Shown: in pieces, positions 16,880 through 24,975 of the stretch
Numbering within the stretch: the first letter of the stretch is position 1
Layout of the letters: each line of letters starts with the position of its first letter
Assembly (NCBI GenBank): GCA_040400005.1
Contig: JBBARC010000003.1
Coordinates: forward strand, 49,505 to 113,504
Origin: JBBARC01 sp040400005
GTDB taxonomy: Bacteria; Pseudomonadota; Alphaproteobacteria; Acetobacterales; Acetobacteraceae
Length of the DNA: 64,000 nt
Direction: 5' to 3'
The notes under the pieces: generated by a model
Seen by the model: only the letters and a program-made list of their open reading frames with translations
Database searches by the model: none
Told to the model about the DNA's origin: nothing
Position numbers and translations under genes: made by a program

Positions 16880-17335
16880 ATGTCGTCAGATTATAAAACC
16901 CTTCTTAAAAGTCACAAACTGAGCCTAACTGCCGTGCGCTTGGCTGTTTTGGATGCTTTACAAACGAATCCTCATGCGGAAGCGGAGCAAATCTTCAATC
17001 TCGTCAAAAGCAAAATTGTGACAACGTCGCTGCAGGCAATTTACAACAACCTTAATACGCTCTTGGAACACAGAATTATCCGCGAAATAAAGCCCAAAGG
17101 CAGGCCCTCGCTTTATGAAACAAGAGTTGCGGACAATCATCATCATCTCGTCTGTAGGCATTGCAAGCAGATCATGGATATAGATTGTTTGGGTGCAACA
17201 CCTTGTTTAATGCCAAAAGATGATCAGGGATTTATTATCGATGAAGCTGAAGTAATCTTGTGGGGGATTTGTCCCTCCTGTCAGAAGCCCAGAACCCAAA
17301 AAGGAGATAAGCATGAGCAGCGCAAATACAGGTGA
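16880..17335 (+). CDS. Fur-family metalloregulator (PerR/FurA-like)
   Basis: The 151-residue protein has an N-terminal winged helix (LSLTAVRLAVLDAL through SLQAIYNNLNTLLEHRII) and a C-terminal metal-binding dimerisation domain with NHHHLVCRHC (His87-89, Cys92, Cys95) and a second CxxC, GICPSCQ (Cys131, Cys134). The paired CxxC motifs form the structural Zn site of the Fur family. It is directly upstream of katG and overlaps it by 23 nt. This is the furA-katG or perR-katG arrangement, in which the regulator senses peroxide via a bound metal and represses itself and katG. The gene is visibly more AT-rich than its neighbours, which suggests horizontal acquisition. Confidence 0.85.
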   Translation: MSSDYKTLLKSHKLSLTAVRLAVLDALQTNPHAEAEQIFNLVKSKIVTTSLQAIYNNLNTLLEHRIIREIKPKGRPSLYETRVADNHHHLVCRHCKQIMDIDCLGATPCLMPKDDQGFIIDEAEVILWGICPSCQKPRTQKGDKHEQRKYR

Positions 17336-19478
17336 ATGTCCGGTCATGCATGGTGGAAACACGACCACGGCTACTGCCCATATGGGTTGGTGGCCGAATG
17401 CCCTCAATCTCGACATGTTGCATCAGCACGATACCAAAACCAACCCGATGGGAACCGCCTTCAAGTATCCGGAAGAACTCAAAAATCTGGACGTTGGCGC
17501 ACTTAAAAATGATCTTATGGCTCTACTGACCGATAGTCAGGATTGGTGGCCGGCTGACTGGGGCCATTACGGCGGCCTGATGATTCGTTTGGCGTGGCAC
17601 TCTGCCGGATCCTACCGTATCGCTGACGGTCGTGGCGGCGGTGGCACAGGCAATCAGCGTTTCGCTCCCCTGAACTCATGGCCCGACAACACCAACTTGG
17701 ACAAGGCTCGGCGGCTGCTGTGGCCGATCAAGAAAAAGTACGGCAACAAGATCAGCTGGGCCGATCTGATTATCCTCGCCGGCACCATATCCTACGAGTC
17801 GGTGGGCCTCAACACGTTCGGGTTTGCCTTTGGGCGCGAAGATATCTGGCATCCGGAAAAGGACATTTATTGGGGCTCCGAGAAAGAATGGCTGGCCCCC
17901 AGCGGCAGTAAAGGCAGCCGCTATTCCGGCGAGCGTGATTTAGAAAACCCGTTGGCCGCAGTGATGATGGGCCTAATCTACGTCAACCCCGAAGGGGTCG
18001 ATGGCCAGTCCGATCCGCTCAAGACTGCCCACGATATGCGCGTGACCTTTGCCCGTATGGCCATGAACGATGAGGAAACCGTAGCCTTAACGGCTGGCGG
18101 CCACACCGTTGGCAAAACCCACGGCAATGGCAGCGCAGCCAATCTCGGCCCGGCGCCGGAAGCTGCCAATCTTGAAGAACAGGGAATGGGCTGGATGAAC
18201 CACACCAGCCGGGGCATTGGCCGCGACGCCGTCACCAGCGGCATCGAAGGGGCATGGACTACCCATCCTACCAAGTGGGACAACGGGTATTTCAACATGC
18301 TCCTTGGCTATGATTGGCGGTTGCAAAAATCTCCGGCCGGGGCCAGTCAGTGGGAACCAGTAGACATTAAAGAAGCGGACATGCCGGTTGACGTCGAGGA
18401 TCCGTCGATCCGTCGCAAGCCGATTATGACCGATGCCGATATGGCGCTGAAAATGGATCCGGAATACCGGAAGATCTCGGAACGATTCCACAAAGACCAA
18501 GTCTACTTTTCTGACGTCTTTGCCCGCGCGTGGTTCAAGTTGACTCACCGTGACATGGGACCAAAGTCACGGTACATCGGTCCAGATGTGCCGAAGGAAG
18601 ACCTGATCTGGCAAGATCCGATCCCCGCAGGCAGCACGGACTATGACGTAGCCGCTGTGAAGGCGAAAATCGTCGCCAGCGGACTAAGCATCAGCGACAT
18701 GGTATCTACCGCTTGGGATAGCGCTCGTACCTTCCGTGGTTCGGACAAGCGCGGTGGCGCCAACGGCGCGCGTATCCGCTTGGCGCCACAAAAGGATTGG
18801 GAAGGCAACGAGCCGGCACGCCTGTTAAAGGTATTAGCCGTGCTGGAGAAGATTGCCGCCGAGACCGGTGCCAGCGTGGCCGATGTCATCGTGTTAGCGG
18901 GCAGCGTCGGTATCGAACAGGCGGTCCAGGCTGCGGGCTTCAATGTCATCGTCCCATTCTCACCGGGCCGTGGTGATGCCACCAACGCACAAACCGATGT
19001 GGAATCTTTTGAAGTTTTAGAGCCTTTATCCGACGGCTTCCGCAACTGGCAGAAGAAGGACTATGTTGTCAGCGCCGAGGAACTTCTGCTGGATCGCGCC
19101 CAATTGATGCGGCTGACAGCAAACGAAATGGCTGTTCTGGTCGGCGGCATGCGTGTGCTGGGAACCAACCACGGGGGTACTCAGCATGGTGTGTTTACCG
19201 ACCGCGTTGGCGCGTTGACGACCGATTTCTTCGTCAACCTGACTGACATGGCCTACACCTGGAAACCAGCCGGCATCAATCTATACGAAGTCCGGGACCG
19301 CAAGTCTGGCGCGGTAAAGTGGACGGCTACCCGTGTCGATCTGGTCTTCGGCTCGAACTCGGTTCTTCGTGCTTGTGCCGAAGTTTATGCACAGGATGAC
19401 AACAAGGAGAAGTTCGTGCGGGACTTTGTTGCGGCCTGGGTGAAAGTTATGAACGCAGACCGTTTCGACATTCTGTAG
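17313..19478 (+). CDS. katG: Catalase-peroxidase KatG
   Basis: The 721-residue protein is a full-length two-domain catalase-peroxidase. The distal haem pocket is MIRLAWHSAGSYR (Arg92, Trp95, His96) and the proximal ligand is in TAGGHTVGKTHG (His264). The residues of the Met-Tyr-Trp adduct needed for catalase activity are all present (Trp95, Tyr223 in GLIYVNPEG, Met249 in FARMAMND). The start at 17313 has a strong AAGGAG ribosome site within the end of the upstream regulator gene, so the two are co-transcribed. It removes H2O2 in the cytoplasm. A long inverted repeat follows at 19527-19568. Confidence 0.95.
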   Translation: MSSANTGECPVMHGGNTTTATAHMGWWPNALNLDMLHQHDTKTNPMGTAFKYPEELKNLDVGALKNDLMALLTDSQDWWPADWGHYGGLMIRLAWHSAGSYRIADGRGGGGTGNQRFAPLNSWPDNTNLDKARRLLWPIKKKYGNKISWADLIILAGTISYESVGLNTFGFAFGREDIWHPEKDIYWGSEKEWLAPSGSKGSRYSGERDLENPLAAVMMGLIYVNPEGVDGQSDPLKTAHDMRVTFARMAMNDEETVALTAGGHTVGKTHGNGSAANLGPAPEAANLEEQGMGWMNHTSRGIGRDAVTSGIEGAWTTHPTKWDNGYFNMLLGYDWRLQKSPAGASQWEPVDIKEADMPVDVEDPSIRRKPIMTDADMALKMDPEYRKISERFHKDQVYFSDVFARAWFKLTHRDMGPKSRYIGPDVPKEDLIWQDPIPAGSTDYDVAAVKAKIVASGLSISDMVSTAWDSARTFRGSDKRGGANGARIRLAPQKDWEGNEPARLLKVLAVLEKIAAETGASVADVIVLAGSVGIEQAVQAAGFNVIVPFSPGRGDATNAQTDVESFEVLEPLSDGFRNWQKKDYVVSAEELLLDRAQLMRLTANEMAVLVGGMRVLGTNHGGTQHGVFTDRVGALTTDFFVNLTDMAYTWKPAGINLYEVRDRKSGAVKWTATRVDLVFGSNSVLRACAEVYAQDDNKEKFVRDFVAAWVKVMNADRFDIL

Positions 19479-19526
19479 GTCCAGCCTAGTCTGTCGCTCC
19501 AGTCTATTGGGATGTTATGAGGCAGT

Positions 19527-19568
19527 TTGGCATGCGGTGAGCTCTTTTCGTTACTCACCGCATGCCAA
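19527..19568. terminator. 15-bp perfect inverted repeat after katG
   Basis: Arms 19527-19541 and 19554-19568 pair perfectly around a 12-nt loop that contains a T-run. There is no T tail after the stem, so it may be a mRNA-stabilising hairpin, a factor-assisted terminator or the mark of a mobile repeat. Confidence 0.55.
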
Positions 19569-19600
19569 TGCTGAGGTACAGCTTATCGGATCGGAGAATT

Positions 19601-19667
19601 CCCGACTAATACCAAGCCGCCTTGACGATGACTCTTCCATCGGCAATGCGACTTGGTATTAGTCGGG
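19601..19667. repeat. 16-bp inverted repeat, member of a dispersed TTGGTATWAG family
   Basis: Arms 19601-19616 and 19652-19667 are perfectly complementary, spaced 35 bp. Each carries the core TTGGTATTAG or its complement. Related cores occur at 19747-19756, 45452-45461 and 60319-60328, some with shared flanks such as CTTAAGCGGG or AAGGCG. The rest of the 19.48-19.77 kb gap holds no gene. Confidence 0.6.
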
Positions 19668-19771
19668 TTGGCCGGCGGCAGCACGCGAAAAAAGACTAAC
19701 GCCGACCCGCGCTGATCCATTCTTCATGGATCAACCCTTAAGCGGGTTGGTATAAGTCATTGATTTTGCGA

Positions 19772-19847
<76 letters not shown>

Positions 19848-19897
19848 ATCGCCAACAGAATTTCGATATAGCAGTGCCACCCGACCAGGGGAAGCCC

Positions 19898-20716
19898 TTA
19901 CAAACCATCCCCAAAAGCTTGGCCCAACCGGCCGCCAATCCGCAGTGGCCGGATCGCCACCGCCAGCCCGGTCACCGCGTCGGTATCCACCACCACCCCG
20001 CACAATGTCGCCTCGCCATCCGCCGGCGCCAGCCTCTCCCCCGGCATGCGGCGCCAGAACCGTGCCGCCGCCACCCCTTTTTCCATGCCGATCACGCTAT
20101 CATAATCGCCGCACATGCCGGCATCGGTTTGAAACGCCGTGCCGCCGGGTAAAATCTGCGCATCCGCCGTGGGCACATGAGTGTGCGTGCCCACCACCAG
20201 CGATACCCGCCCATCAAACGAATGGGCAAACCCTGCTTTTTCGCTGGTCGCTTCCGCGTGCACATCCACCACAATGGCATCCACCGTGCCGCCCAGGCGG
20301 TAGCGGCCCAATAATTCAGCGGTCATGCGAAACGGGTCGTCGGTCGGTTCCATAAACAACCGCCCCATCACCTGCACCACCAACGCCCGCTTGCCACCCG
20401 GAAGCTCTACCAGCACGTGGCCGGCACCGGGCGTGCCCGGCGGATAGTTTAATGGCCGAATTAAGCGCGGCTGCCCGCCAATATAACCCACCAGTTCCTT
20501 GCGGTCCCAGGCATGGTTGCCCAGGGTCACCACATCGGCGCCGGCTTTAAAAAACGCCTCCGCCATGTCGGGCGCTAGGCCAAACCCGTGGCTGGCATTT
20601 TCGCCGTTCACAATCACCAGGTCGGTTTGCAGCCGCGCCCGCAGCCCGGGCAGTTGGGCGATCAACGCATCGCGCCCGCTGCGCCCCACTACATCACCCA
20701 AAAACAAAATACGCAT
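19898..20716 (-). CDS. YmdB-family metallophosphoesterase (TIGR00282-like)
   Basis: The 272-residue protein carries the calcineurin-like metal motifs in the order typical of YmdB: ILFLGDVVGRSGRDAL, VNGENASHGFG, TLGNHAWDRKEL, DVHAEATSEK, and VVGTHTHVPTADAQILPGGT. YmdB-type enzymes hydrolyse 2',3'-cyclic nucleotides (and cAMP) and affect RNA turnover or biofilm in Bacillus. ATG at 20716 starts directly at the first strand; a longer frame to 20758 overlaps the upstream gene and is unlikely. It lies 19 nt downstream of the formyl-THF cyclo-ligase gene in one minus-strand operon. The cellular role in this organism is not known. Confidence 0.85.
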   Translation of the reverse strand: MRILFLGDVVGRSGRDALIAQLPGLRARLQTDLVIVNGENASHGFGLAPDMAEAFFKAGADVVTLGNHAWDRKELVGYIGGQPRLIRPLNYPPGTPGAGHVLVELPGGKRALVVQVMGRLFMEPTDDPFRMTAELLGRYRLGGTVDAIVVDVHAEATSEKAGFAHSFDGRVSLVVGTHTHVPTADAQILPGGTAFQTDAGMCGDYDSVIGMEKGVAAARFWRRMPGERLAPADGEATLCGVVVDTDAVTGLAVAIRPLRIGGRLGQAFGDGL

Positions 20717-20735
20717 CGCGGGGCGGCCTACTTTC

Positions 20736-21326
20736 TTAATCCGGAATAACCACGCCAAGCTCGGTCAAAATGGCGTCTAAGCGCTGGTCATGCGGCCCCA
20801 CTGGAACAATGTCCACGCCTTGGGCTGCATAGCCAACCCCAATGGCGTGCGCGGTCGGGTTGGCAGCCAGGGTGCGATCGTAAAATCCGCCGCCCTGCCC
20901 CAACCGCCGCCCGGCCCGATCGAACGCCAGCAGCGGCACCAAAATGACCTCCGGCACGGCAACAGGCCCATCGGGCACCGCCGTGCCGAACCGTCCCACC
21001 ACCATGGCGCACCCTGGCCGCCAGCCGAGAAACACCAGCGGCTCTGCCACATGGGGCGTTTGCGGAAGCACTATGCGGTGCCCAGCCGCATGCAGCGCCT
21101 GCAGCAACGGCCGCACATCAATTTCGTGGTTTATCGGCCAAAACCCGGCAACCACGGCACCCGGCGCCAGTCCAAGCGCCGGCCAATGCGAAACCAGCCC
21201 CAGCCCGGCATCGACCCCAGCCGCCAGCCCCGCCAGCCGCGCGCGCATAAGCGTGCGCAAGCCCCGCTTGGCGCCGTCGAGATCGTCAGGAAAGAAGTGC
21301 GGAGCCGCCATAACCGTTGGCGTCAT
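20736..21326 (-). CDS. fau: 5-formyltetrahydrofolate cyclo-ligase
   Basis: The 196-residue protein matches the 5-FTHF cyclo-ligase family: KRGLRTLMRARLAGL near the N-terminus, VAGFWPINHEIDVRPLL (substrate region), VILVPLLAFDRAGRRLGQGG and GGFYDRTLA (ATP-binding loop) at the C-terminus. It converts 5-formyl-THF to 5,10-methenyl-THF with ATP. The ATG at 21326 abuts a GGAGG and the 3' arm of the structured RNA upstream; the in-frame ATG at 21311 is an alternative start. The order zapA - structured RNA - this gene mirrors zapA-ssrS-ygfA of many proteobacteria. Confidence 0.88.
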   Translation of the reverse strand: MTPTVMAAPHFFPDDLDGAKRGLRTLMRARLAGLAAGVDAGLGLVSHWPALGLAPGAVVAGFWPINHEIDVRPLLQALHAAGHRIVLPQTPHVAEPLVFLGWRPGCAMVVGRFGTAVPDGPVAVPEVILVPLLAFDRAGRRLGQGGGFYDRTLAANPTAHAIGVGYAAQGVDIVPVGPHDQRLDAILTELGVVIPD

Positions 21327-21428
21327 ATCCTCCCAGAGCCTGCTTGTGCAGGTGGGTGTCAGGTACCAAGACCACGGCCTTGGCAGAGCCAACTCCCTCG
21401 GGGAGACTTATTGGCCCTGGGGATATAT
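21325..21428 (-). ncRNA. ssrS: Candidate 6S RNA (ssrS) between zapA and fau
   Basis: The intergenic DNA between zapA and the cyclo-ligase gene is the standard position of the 6S RNA in proteobacteria. On the minus strand the two ends form a long closing stem (21413-21428 with 21325-21340, about 14 of 16 pairs). Internal hairpins are centred near 21371-21388 (CCAAG / CTTGG) and 21340-21353 (CCTG / CAGG). The predicted length of about 104 nt is shorter than usual (about 150-180 nt), so the ends may lie further out or it may be a different structured leader. No sequence-level match was tested. Confidence 0.45.
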
Positions 21429-21510
21429 TGCCTGACGCGCCCAGCAGCCCCGCGGGGGCACCCTACGCCCGGCCGGCACAAAACGCGAGGCCTTTGCGCG
21501 CAAACCAGCC

Positions 21511-21840
21511 CTAAACCTCCAGCTCCAACCCCACCGCAATTTCCTCGGCCCGGTCCGCCAAGCGCGCCAGACGCCGCCGCGTGTCCACTTCCGCCTGCGG
21601 CACGCGGGCCAGTTCCTGGCGCAAATTGCCCAGCATTATGCCCAAATCGTGCAGCTCATCCGCCATCAGCAAGGATGCCAGCACCAGCAGGCGCGATTCG
21701 CCGCTCTGCCCGCCCAGCGCCTTAATACTGTTGATGCGCGATTCCACCTCGCTGGCCATCTGGTGCAAATGCGGCTCCTGCCCATCATCGCAACCAACTG
21801 TGTAAGCATACCCGTTAATGCGAATGGTAACTTGAGCCAT
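21511..21840 (-). CDS. zapA: Cell division protein ZapA
   Basis: The 109-residue protein starts MAQVTIRINGYAYTVGCDDG, the N-terminal beta region of ZapA. A helical coiled-coil follows (HLHQMASEVESRINSIKALG, then LLVLASLLMADELHDL). ZapA binds FtsZ filaments and stabilises the Z-ring. Length and pattern match alphaproteobacterial ZapA. It lies downstream of a small coiled-coil gene and upstream of the candidate 6S RNA, all on the minus strand. Confidence 0.88.
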   Translation of the reverse strand: MAQVTIRINGYAYTVGCDDGQEPHLHQMASEVESRINSIKALGGQSGESRLLVLASLLMADELHDLGIMLGNLRQELARVPQAEVDTRRRLARLADRAEEIAVGLELEV

Positions 21841-21876
21841 CGGCTAATCCCTAAAACAAGCGCGCCTAACGCGCCC

Positions 21877-22113
21877 TCAATCCGCCTTCAACAAGGCCCG
21901 TAATTCACTAATCAACGCATCCAAACGGCCGGCCAACGCGGCAATATCCGGCCCCGGCCCCGCGACAATCGCGTTGTCATCCCCCAACACAATCGGCCGG
22001 GGTGACCGGTGCACCCGCGCAATCCGCTCCAACGCCGCTTCCAGGCGGGCCGCGTCGTCCAGTTTCGCGCCACTGCCGGCGCTCGCGCCATTCGTGCTAT
22101 CGGAAATGCTCAT
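21877..22113 (-). CDS. Small coiled-coil protein upstream of zapA (DUF4164-like)
   Basis: The 78-residue protein is mostly helical: LDDAARLEAALERIARVH and DIAALAGRLDALISELRALL form amphipathic repeats. The position immediately upstream of zapA and the small size resemble the DUF4164-type coiled-coil proteins found there in other alphaproteobacteria (family assignment from context, not from a clear motif). ATG at 22113 is used; the open frame extends further but without a better start. It may modulate ZapA or the Z-ring; this is unproven. Confidence 0.6.
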   Translation of the reverse strand: MSISDSTNGASAGSGAKLDDAARLEAALERIARVHRSPRPIVLGDDNAIVAGPGPDIAALAGRLDALISELRALLKAD

Positions 22114-22201
22114 GTGCCCCCAAAATCGACCCGCGACCACGGCGGCGCCGAATTCCCATACCACTTGAAGAAGAAGCGCCGAGAGGCTTGAACGTCAAGC
22201 A

Positions 22202-22702
22202 ATGATTGCACCCAACCACCCAACACACCCGCCAAATCAGCCAATCGCCTTCGCCCCTGCGGTTATCATCCATTGCGCAGCCATGGCCAGGGCTGCCTTA
22301 ACCGCCGCCGAATCCGCCGGGGGCGAAGGCGTGGCTCTGCCGATCACCCTGCTGTCCGCCCCCGGTGCCGCCGCCTACGCCGGCGCCGGCTGGTGGCGCG
22401 CCCTGATCACCACCGCCCGCGCCGCCCACCCCACCATAAGCTTCATCGACATCCTCGATTGCGGCATTTTTCCAGGCCCGGCGCTCGCCGCCCTCCGCCT
22501 GGGCCAAACCCAGCTGGTGCTGCGCGCCCGCGCCCCTCTGTTCGCCGACATCGCCGCCCGCGCGGCAACTTTGGGCGCCCAAATATTCCCAGAAGCCCCG
22601 CCAGCCCTCGATCTCGCCACCCCCGGCGCCGCCTATCACCTCAAAACCTGGCTACAGACTGGTGCCCACAAGGGGGGTGACACCGCCCCCGCCTTGCCCT
22701 AA
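22202..22702 (+). CDS. Hypothetical protein upstream of fba
   Basis: The 166-residue protein is rich in Ala, Pro and Gly and matches no family I recognise. It contains two patterned stretches, GVALPITLLSAPGAAAYAGA and FIDILDCGIFPGPALAALRL, that look like beta-alpha units of a small Rossmann-like domain, followed by QLVLRARAPLFADIAARAA. It has a low-complexity N-terminus and a His/Gly tail. It is divergent from the zapA operon and 54 nt upstream of fba. The frame is consistent and GC3-biased like its neighbours, so it is probably real. Confidence 0.55.
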   Translation: MIAPNHPTHPPNQPIAFAPAVIIHCAAMARAALTAAESAGGEGVALPITLLSAPGAAAYAGAGWWRALITTARAAHPTISFIDILDCGIFPGPALAALRLGQTQLVLRARAPLFADIAARAATLGAQIFPEAPPALDLATPGAAYHLKTWLQTGAHKGGDTAPALP

Positions 22703-22756
22703 TCGCCCCACAACAGTTTTTGTCGCCACAAAACCCCACCCCAGGAGCCCGCCGCC

Positions 22757-23680
22757 ATGCGCACCACCCAAAAAATCCGCGCAATCCTCGCCAATTACGA
22801 AAGCGACACCCCCGGCACCAAAGCCAACCTGGTGCGCATCCTGATGGAAGGTAAACTGCGCGGCACCGGCAAACTGGTCATCCTGCCGGTCGACCAAGGC
22901 TTTGAACACGGCCCCGCCCGCAGCTTCGCCGCCAACCCCGATGCCTACGACCCGCACTACCACTTCAAAATCGCCATCGACGCCGGGCTTTCCGCCTATG
23001 CCGCACCGTTGGGCATGATCGAAGCCGGCGCCGACACCTTTGCCGGCCAAATTCCCACCATCCTAAAAATGAATTCTAGCAATTCACTCGCCACCGAAAA
23101 AGACCAGGCGGTCACCGCATCAGTTAACGACGCACTCCGCCTAGGCTGCTCCGCCATCGGCTTCACCATCTACCCCGGATCAGAATACGCCTTTGCCCAA
23201 ATGGAAGAACTGCGCGAACTCGCCGAGGAAGCCAAAGCCGCCGGCCTGGTTGTCGTGGTATGGAGCTACCCGCGCGGCCCGCTGATCGACAAAGCCGGTG
23301 AAACCGCCGTCGACATCTGCGCCTACGCCGCCCACATGGCTGCCCTCTGCGGCGCCCACATCATTAAAGTCAAACCCCCCACCGCGCACCTCTCACAAGA
23401 TGCCGCGAAAAAAGTGTACGAAGCGCAACACATCCCCATCGCCACCTTAGCCGAGCGTGTGCAACACGTGGTGCAAGCAAGCTTTGCCGGCCGCCGTATC
23501 GTTGTCTTCTCAGGCGGCGAAACCAAAGGCGACACCAACGCTTTGCTCACCGAAATCCGCGGCCTGCGTGATGGCGGCGCATCCGGCAGCATCATCGGCC
23601 GCAACACCTTTCAGCGCCCGCGCGAAGAAGCCCTCAAATTGCTCGGCGATATCGTCAACATCTACCTCGGCAAGGACTAA
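22757..23680 (+). CDS. Class I fructose-bisphosphate aldolase (DhnA type)
   Basis: The 307-residue TIM-barrel protein shows VILPVDQGFEHGPARSF near the N-terminus, SAIGFTIYPGSEYAF in the middle, and the Schiff-base lysine region CGAHIIKVKPPTA. RIVVFSGGETKGD and SGSIIGRNTFQRP form the phosphate-binding end. This is the archaeal/DhnA-type class I aldolase of glycolysis and gluconeogenesis, which cleaves fructose 1,6-bisphosphate to triose phosphates without metal. Its TAA stop overlaps the ATG of thiE by one base (TAATG). Confidence 0.9.
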   Translation: MRTTQKIRAILANYESDTPGTKANLVRILMEGKLRGTGKLVILPVDQGFEHGPARSFAANPDAYDPHYHFKIAIDAGLSAYAAPLGMIEAGADTFAGQIPTILKMNSSNSLATEKDQAVTASVNDALRLGCSAIGFTIYPGSEYAFAQMEELRELAEEAKAAGLVVVVWSYPRGPLIDKAGETAVDICAYAAHMAALCGAHIIKVKPPTAHLSQDAAKKVYEAQHIPIATLAERVQHVVQASFAGRRIVVFSGGETKGDTNALLTEIRGLRDGGASGSIIGRNTFQRPREEALKLLGDIVNIYLGKD

Positions 23681-24366
23681 TGCCACCCAAACCACCACCG
23701 GCACCAGAACGGGCCCCGGAACGTGCCCCGGAACGTGATTGCCAAATCTACCTGCTAACCCCGCCAATACTTCCGGCGGGGTTCGCAACCCACCTGGCAG
23801 CCGCATTAGACGCCGGCGAAGTCGCCGCCGTTCAATTGCGCCTAAAAAACCCCGAAACCCCGGTGGATGACGACACCTGGGCCCGCGCCATTGCCCTGCT
23901 GCGCCCAATCACCGCCGATCGCGGCGTCGCGCTGATCATCAACGACCGCCCCGACCTCGCCCGCGCCCACGGTGCCGATGGCGCCCATGTCGGCGGCACC
24001 GACATGGCGGTGGCCGACGCCCGCAAAATCCTCGGCGACAAACTCCAACTCGGCGCCTCCTGCTATGATAGCCGCGACCTCGCCATGGCCGCAGGCGATG
24101 CCGGCGCCGACTACATCGCTTTTGGCAGCTTCTTCCCAAGCCCAACCAAACACACCGACATCGAAGCCCCAGTCGACCTGCTCAGCTGGTGGACCGAAAT
24201 CATGGAACTCCCCGCCGTCGCCATCGGCGGCATCACGGCCGCCAACTGCGCGCCATTGGTTCGCGCCGGCGCCAATTTCCTCGCTGTGGTAAGCGCCGTT
24301 TGGGACCACCCGCAAGGCCCAGCCGCCGGCGTGCAGGCGTTAAGCAAGGCTATCGCTGAAGCGTAA
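23680..24366 (+). CDS. thiE: Thiamine-phosphate synthase
   Basis: The 228-residue TIM-barrel protein has the ThiE motifs: VAAVQLRLKNP, ALIINDRPDLARAHGADGAH (substrate and Mg binding), LQLGASCYDSRD, GADYIAFGSFFPSPTKHT (pyrophosphate loop) and VAIGGITAANCAPLVRAGAN. It joins HMP-pyrophosphate and thiazole phosphate to give thiamine phosphate. The first about 25 residues are Pro/Glu/Arg-rich, with a repeated PERAPERA stretch, and precede the conserved core (QIYLLTPPIL); a shorter start is possible. It is translationally coupled to the aldolase gene. Confidence 0.88.
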   Translation: MPPKPPPAPERAPERAPERDCQIYLLTPPILPAGFATHLAAALDAGEVAAVQLRLKNPETPVDDDTWARAIALLRPITADRGVALIINDRPDLARAHGADGAHVGGTDMAVADARKILGDKLQLGASCYDSRDLAMAAGDAGADYIAFGSFFPSPTKHTDIEAPVDLLSWWTEIMELPAVAIGGITAANCAPLVRAGANFLAVVSAVWDHPQGPAAGVQALSKAIAEA

Positions 24367-24371
24367 GAAAA

Positions 24372-24417
24372 GGCTGGTGGAGCGAAGCCGCCCCCCCAGA
24401 CACCCTGCGATTTTTTG
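24372..24417 (+). terminator. Intrinsic terminator after thiE
   Basis: A GC-rich imperfect hairpin with AAGC loop (arms about 24373-24384 and 24389-24399) is followed by a T6 run at about 24411. The same hairpin design, with the same loop, follows hppA at 37302-37327. Confidence 0.6.
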
Positions 24418-24458
24418 CATGGCGCGCGCACCGGCACCCGATGTTCGAACCTTCAATT

Positions 24459-24710
24459 TTAATCAGAGTCAGTTGCCGCCTGACAAATATTTGAATGTTC
24501 GATTTTCGTGACCCCCGGCTCAGAGTAATAGCAAAATGCACTATGTCTAACCTTGCCAAATGCCTCATAAGTAAAACAGCGGACTACAGCTAGCGCTTTT
24601 CTGCCGGAACGAATTCCATTTTTAATTGGGGTAGTCTCGATCGGTACACTTAAATTAAAGCCTGTCGTTGACGCGGTCCCCTCTGTGCCAATGATCATGA
24701 GACAAACCAC
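24459..24710 (-). pseudogene. Unrecognised C-terminal gene fragment next to the IS remnant
   Basis: The minus strand is open for 83 codons and ends at 24459. The translation has a normal amino acid mix (NLSVPIETTPIKNGIR, VRCFTYEAFGKV, SAFCYYSEPGVTKIEHSN) unlike the Arg/Ala-rich shadow frames around it, and the DNA is more AT-rich than its neighbours. Its 5' end runs into the left side of the IS3-like remnant, so it may be the tail of a gene cut by that element. No family is recognised. It could also be chance. Confidence 0.3.
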
Positions 24711-24751
24711 CGGGCGAAGTTTGGGCTCGGATTTTGATAGGAGAATGTCTC

Positions 24752-24958
24752 ATGGTCATGCCGAACCAACTCACCGGCGCCCGCGCCGACCAATCCTGAG
24801 CTGTCTGATCGCCCACGGCGTCGCAGTTTTACCGCACCCGAGAAGCTGCGTTGCAGCGGCGCTCGGAACGGGCCGAGGCGATTATTGAGGTCCAAAAAAG
24901 ACTTGCCGATCTGTTGGGAATTCCTCTGGCGCCGATCGGGTCAGACAACGCGCCCTGA
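24752..24958 (+). pseudogene. IS3 orfA remnant, frameshifted and internally deleted
   Basis: From ATG 24752 (TAGGAG just upstream) the frame reads MVMPNQLTGARADQS and stops. One base away, ELSDRPRRRSFTAPEKLR continues the typical OrfA N-terminus. Then the middle of the gene is missing and, in another frame, SERAEAIIEVQKRLADLLGI and a TGA at 24956-24958 give the usual OrfA C-terminus. It therefore has a frameshift plus an internal deletion of the helical middle. Confidence 0.75.
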
Positions 24959-24975
24959 CCGATGAGCTGGCAGCT

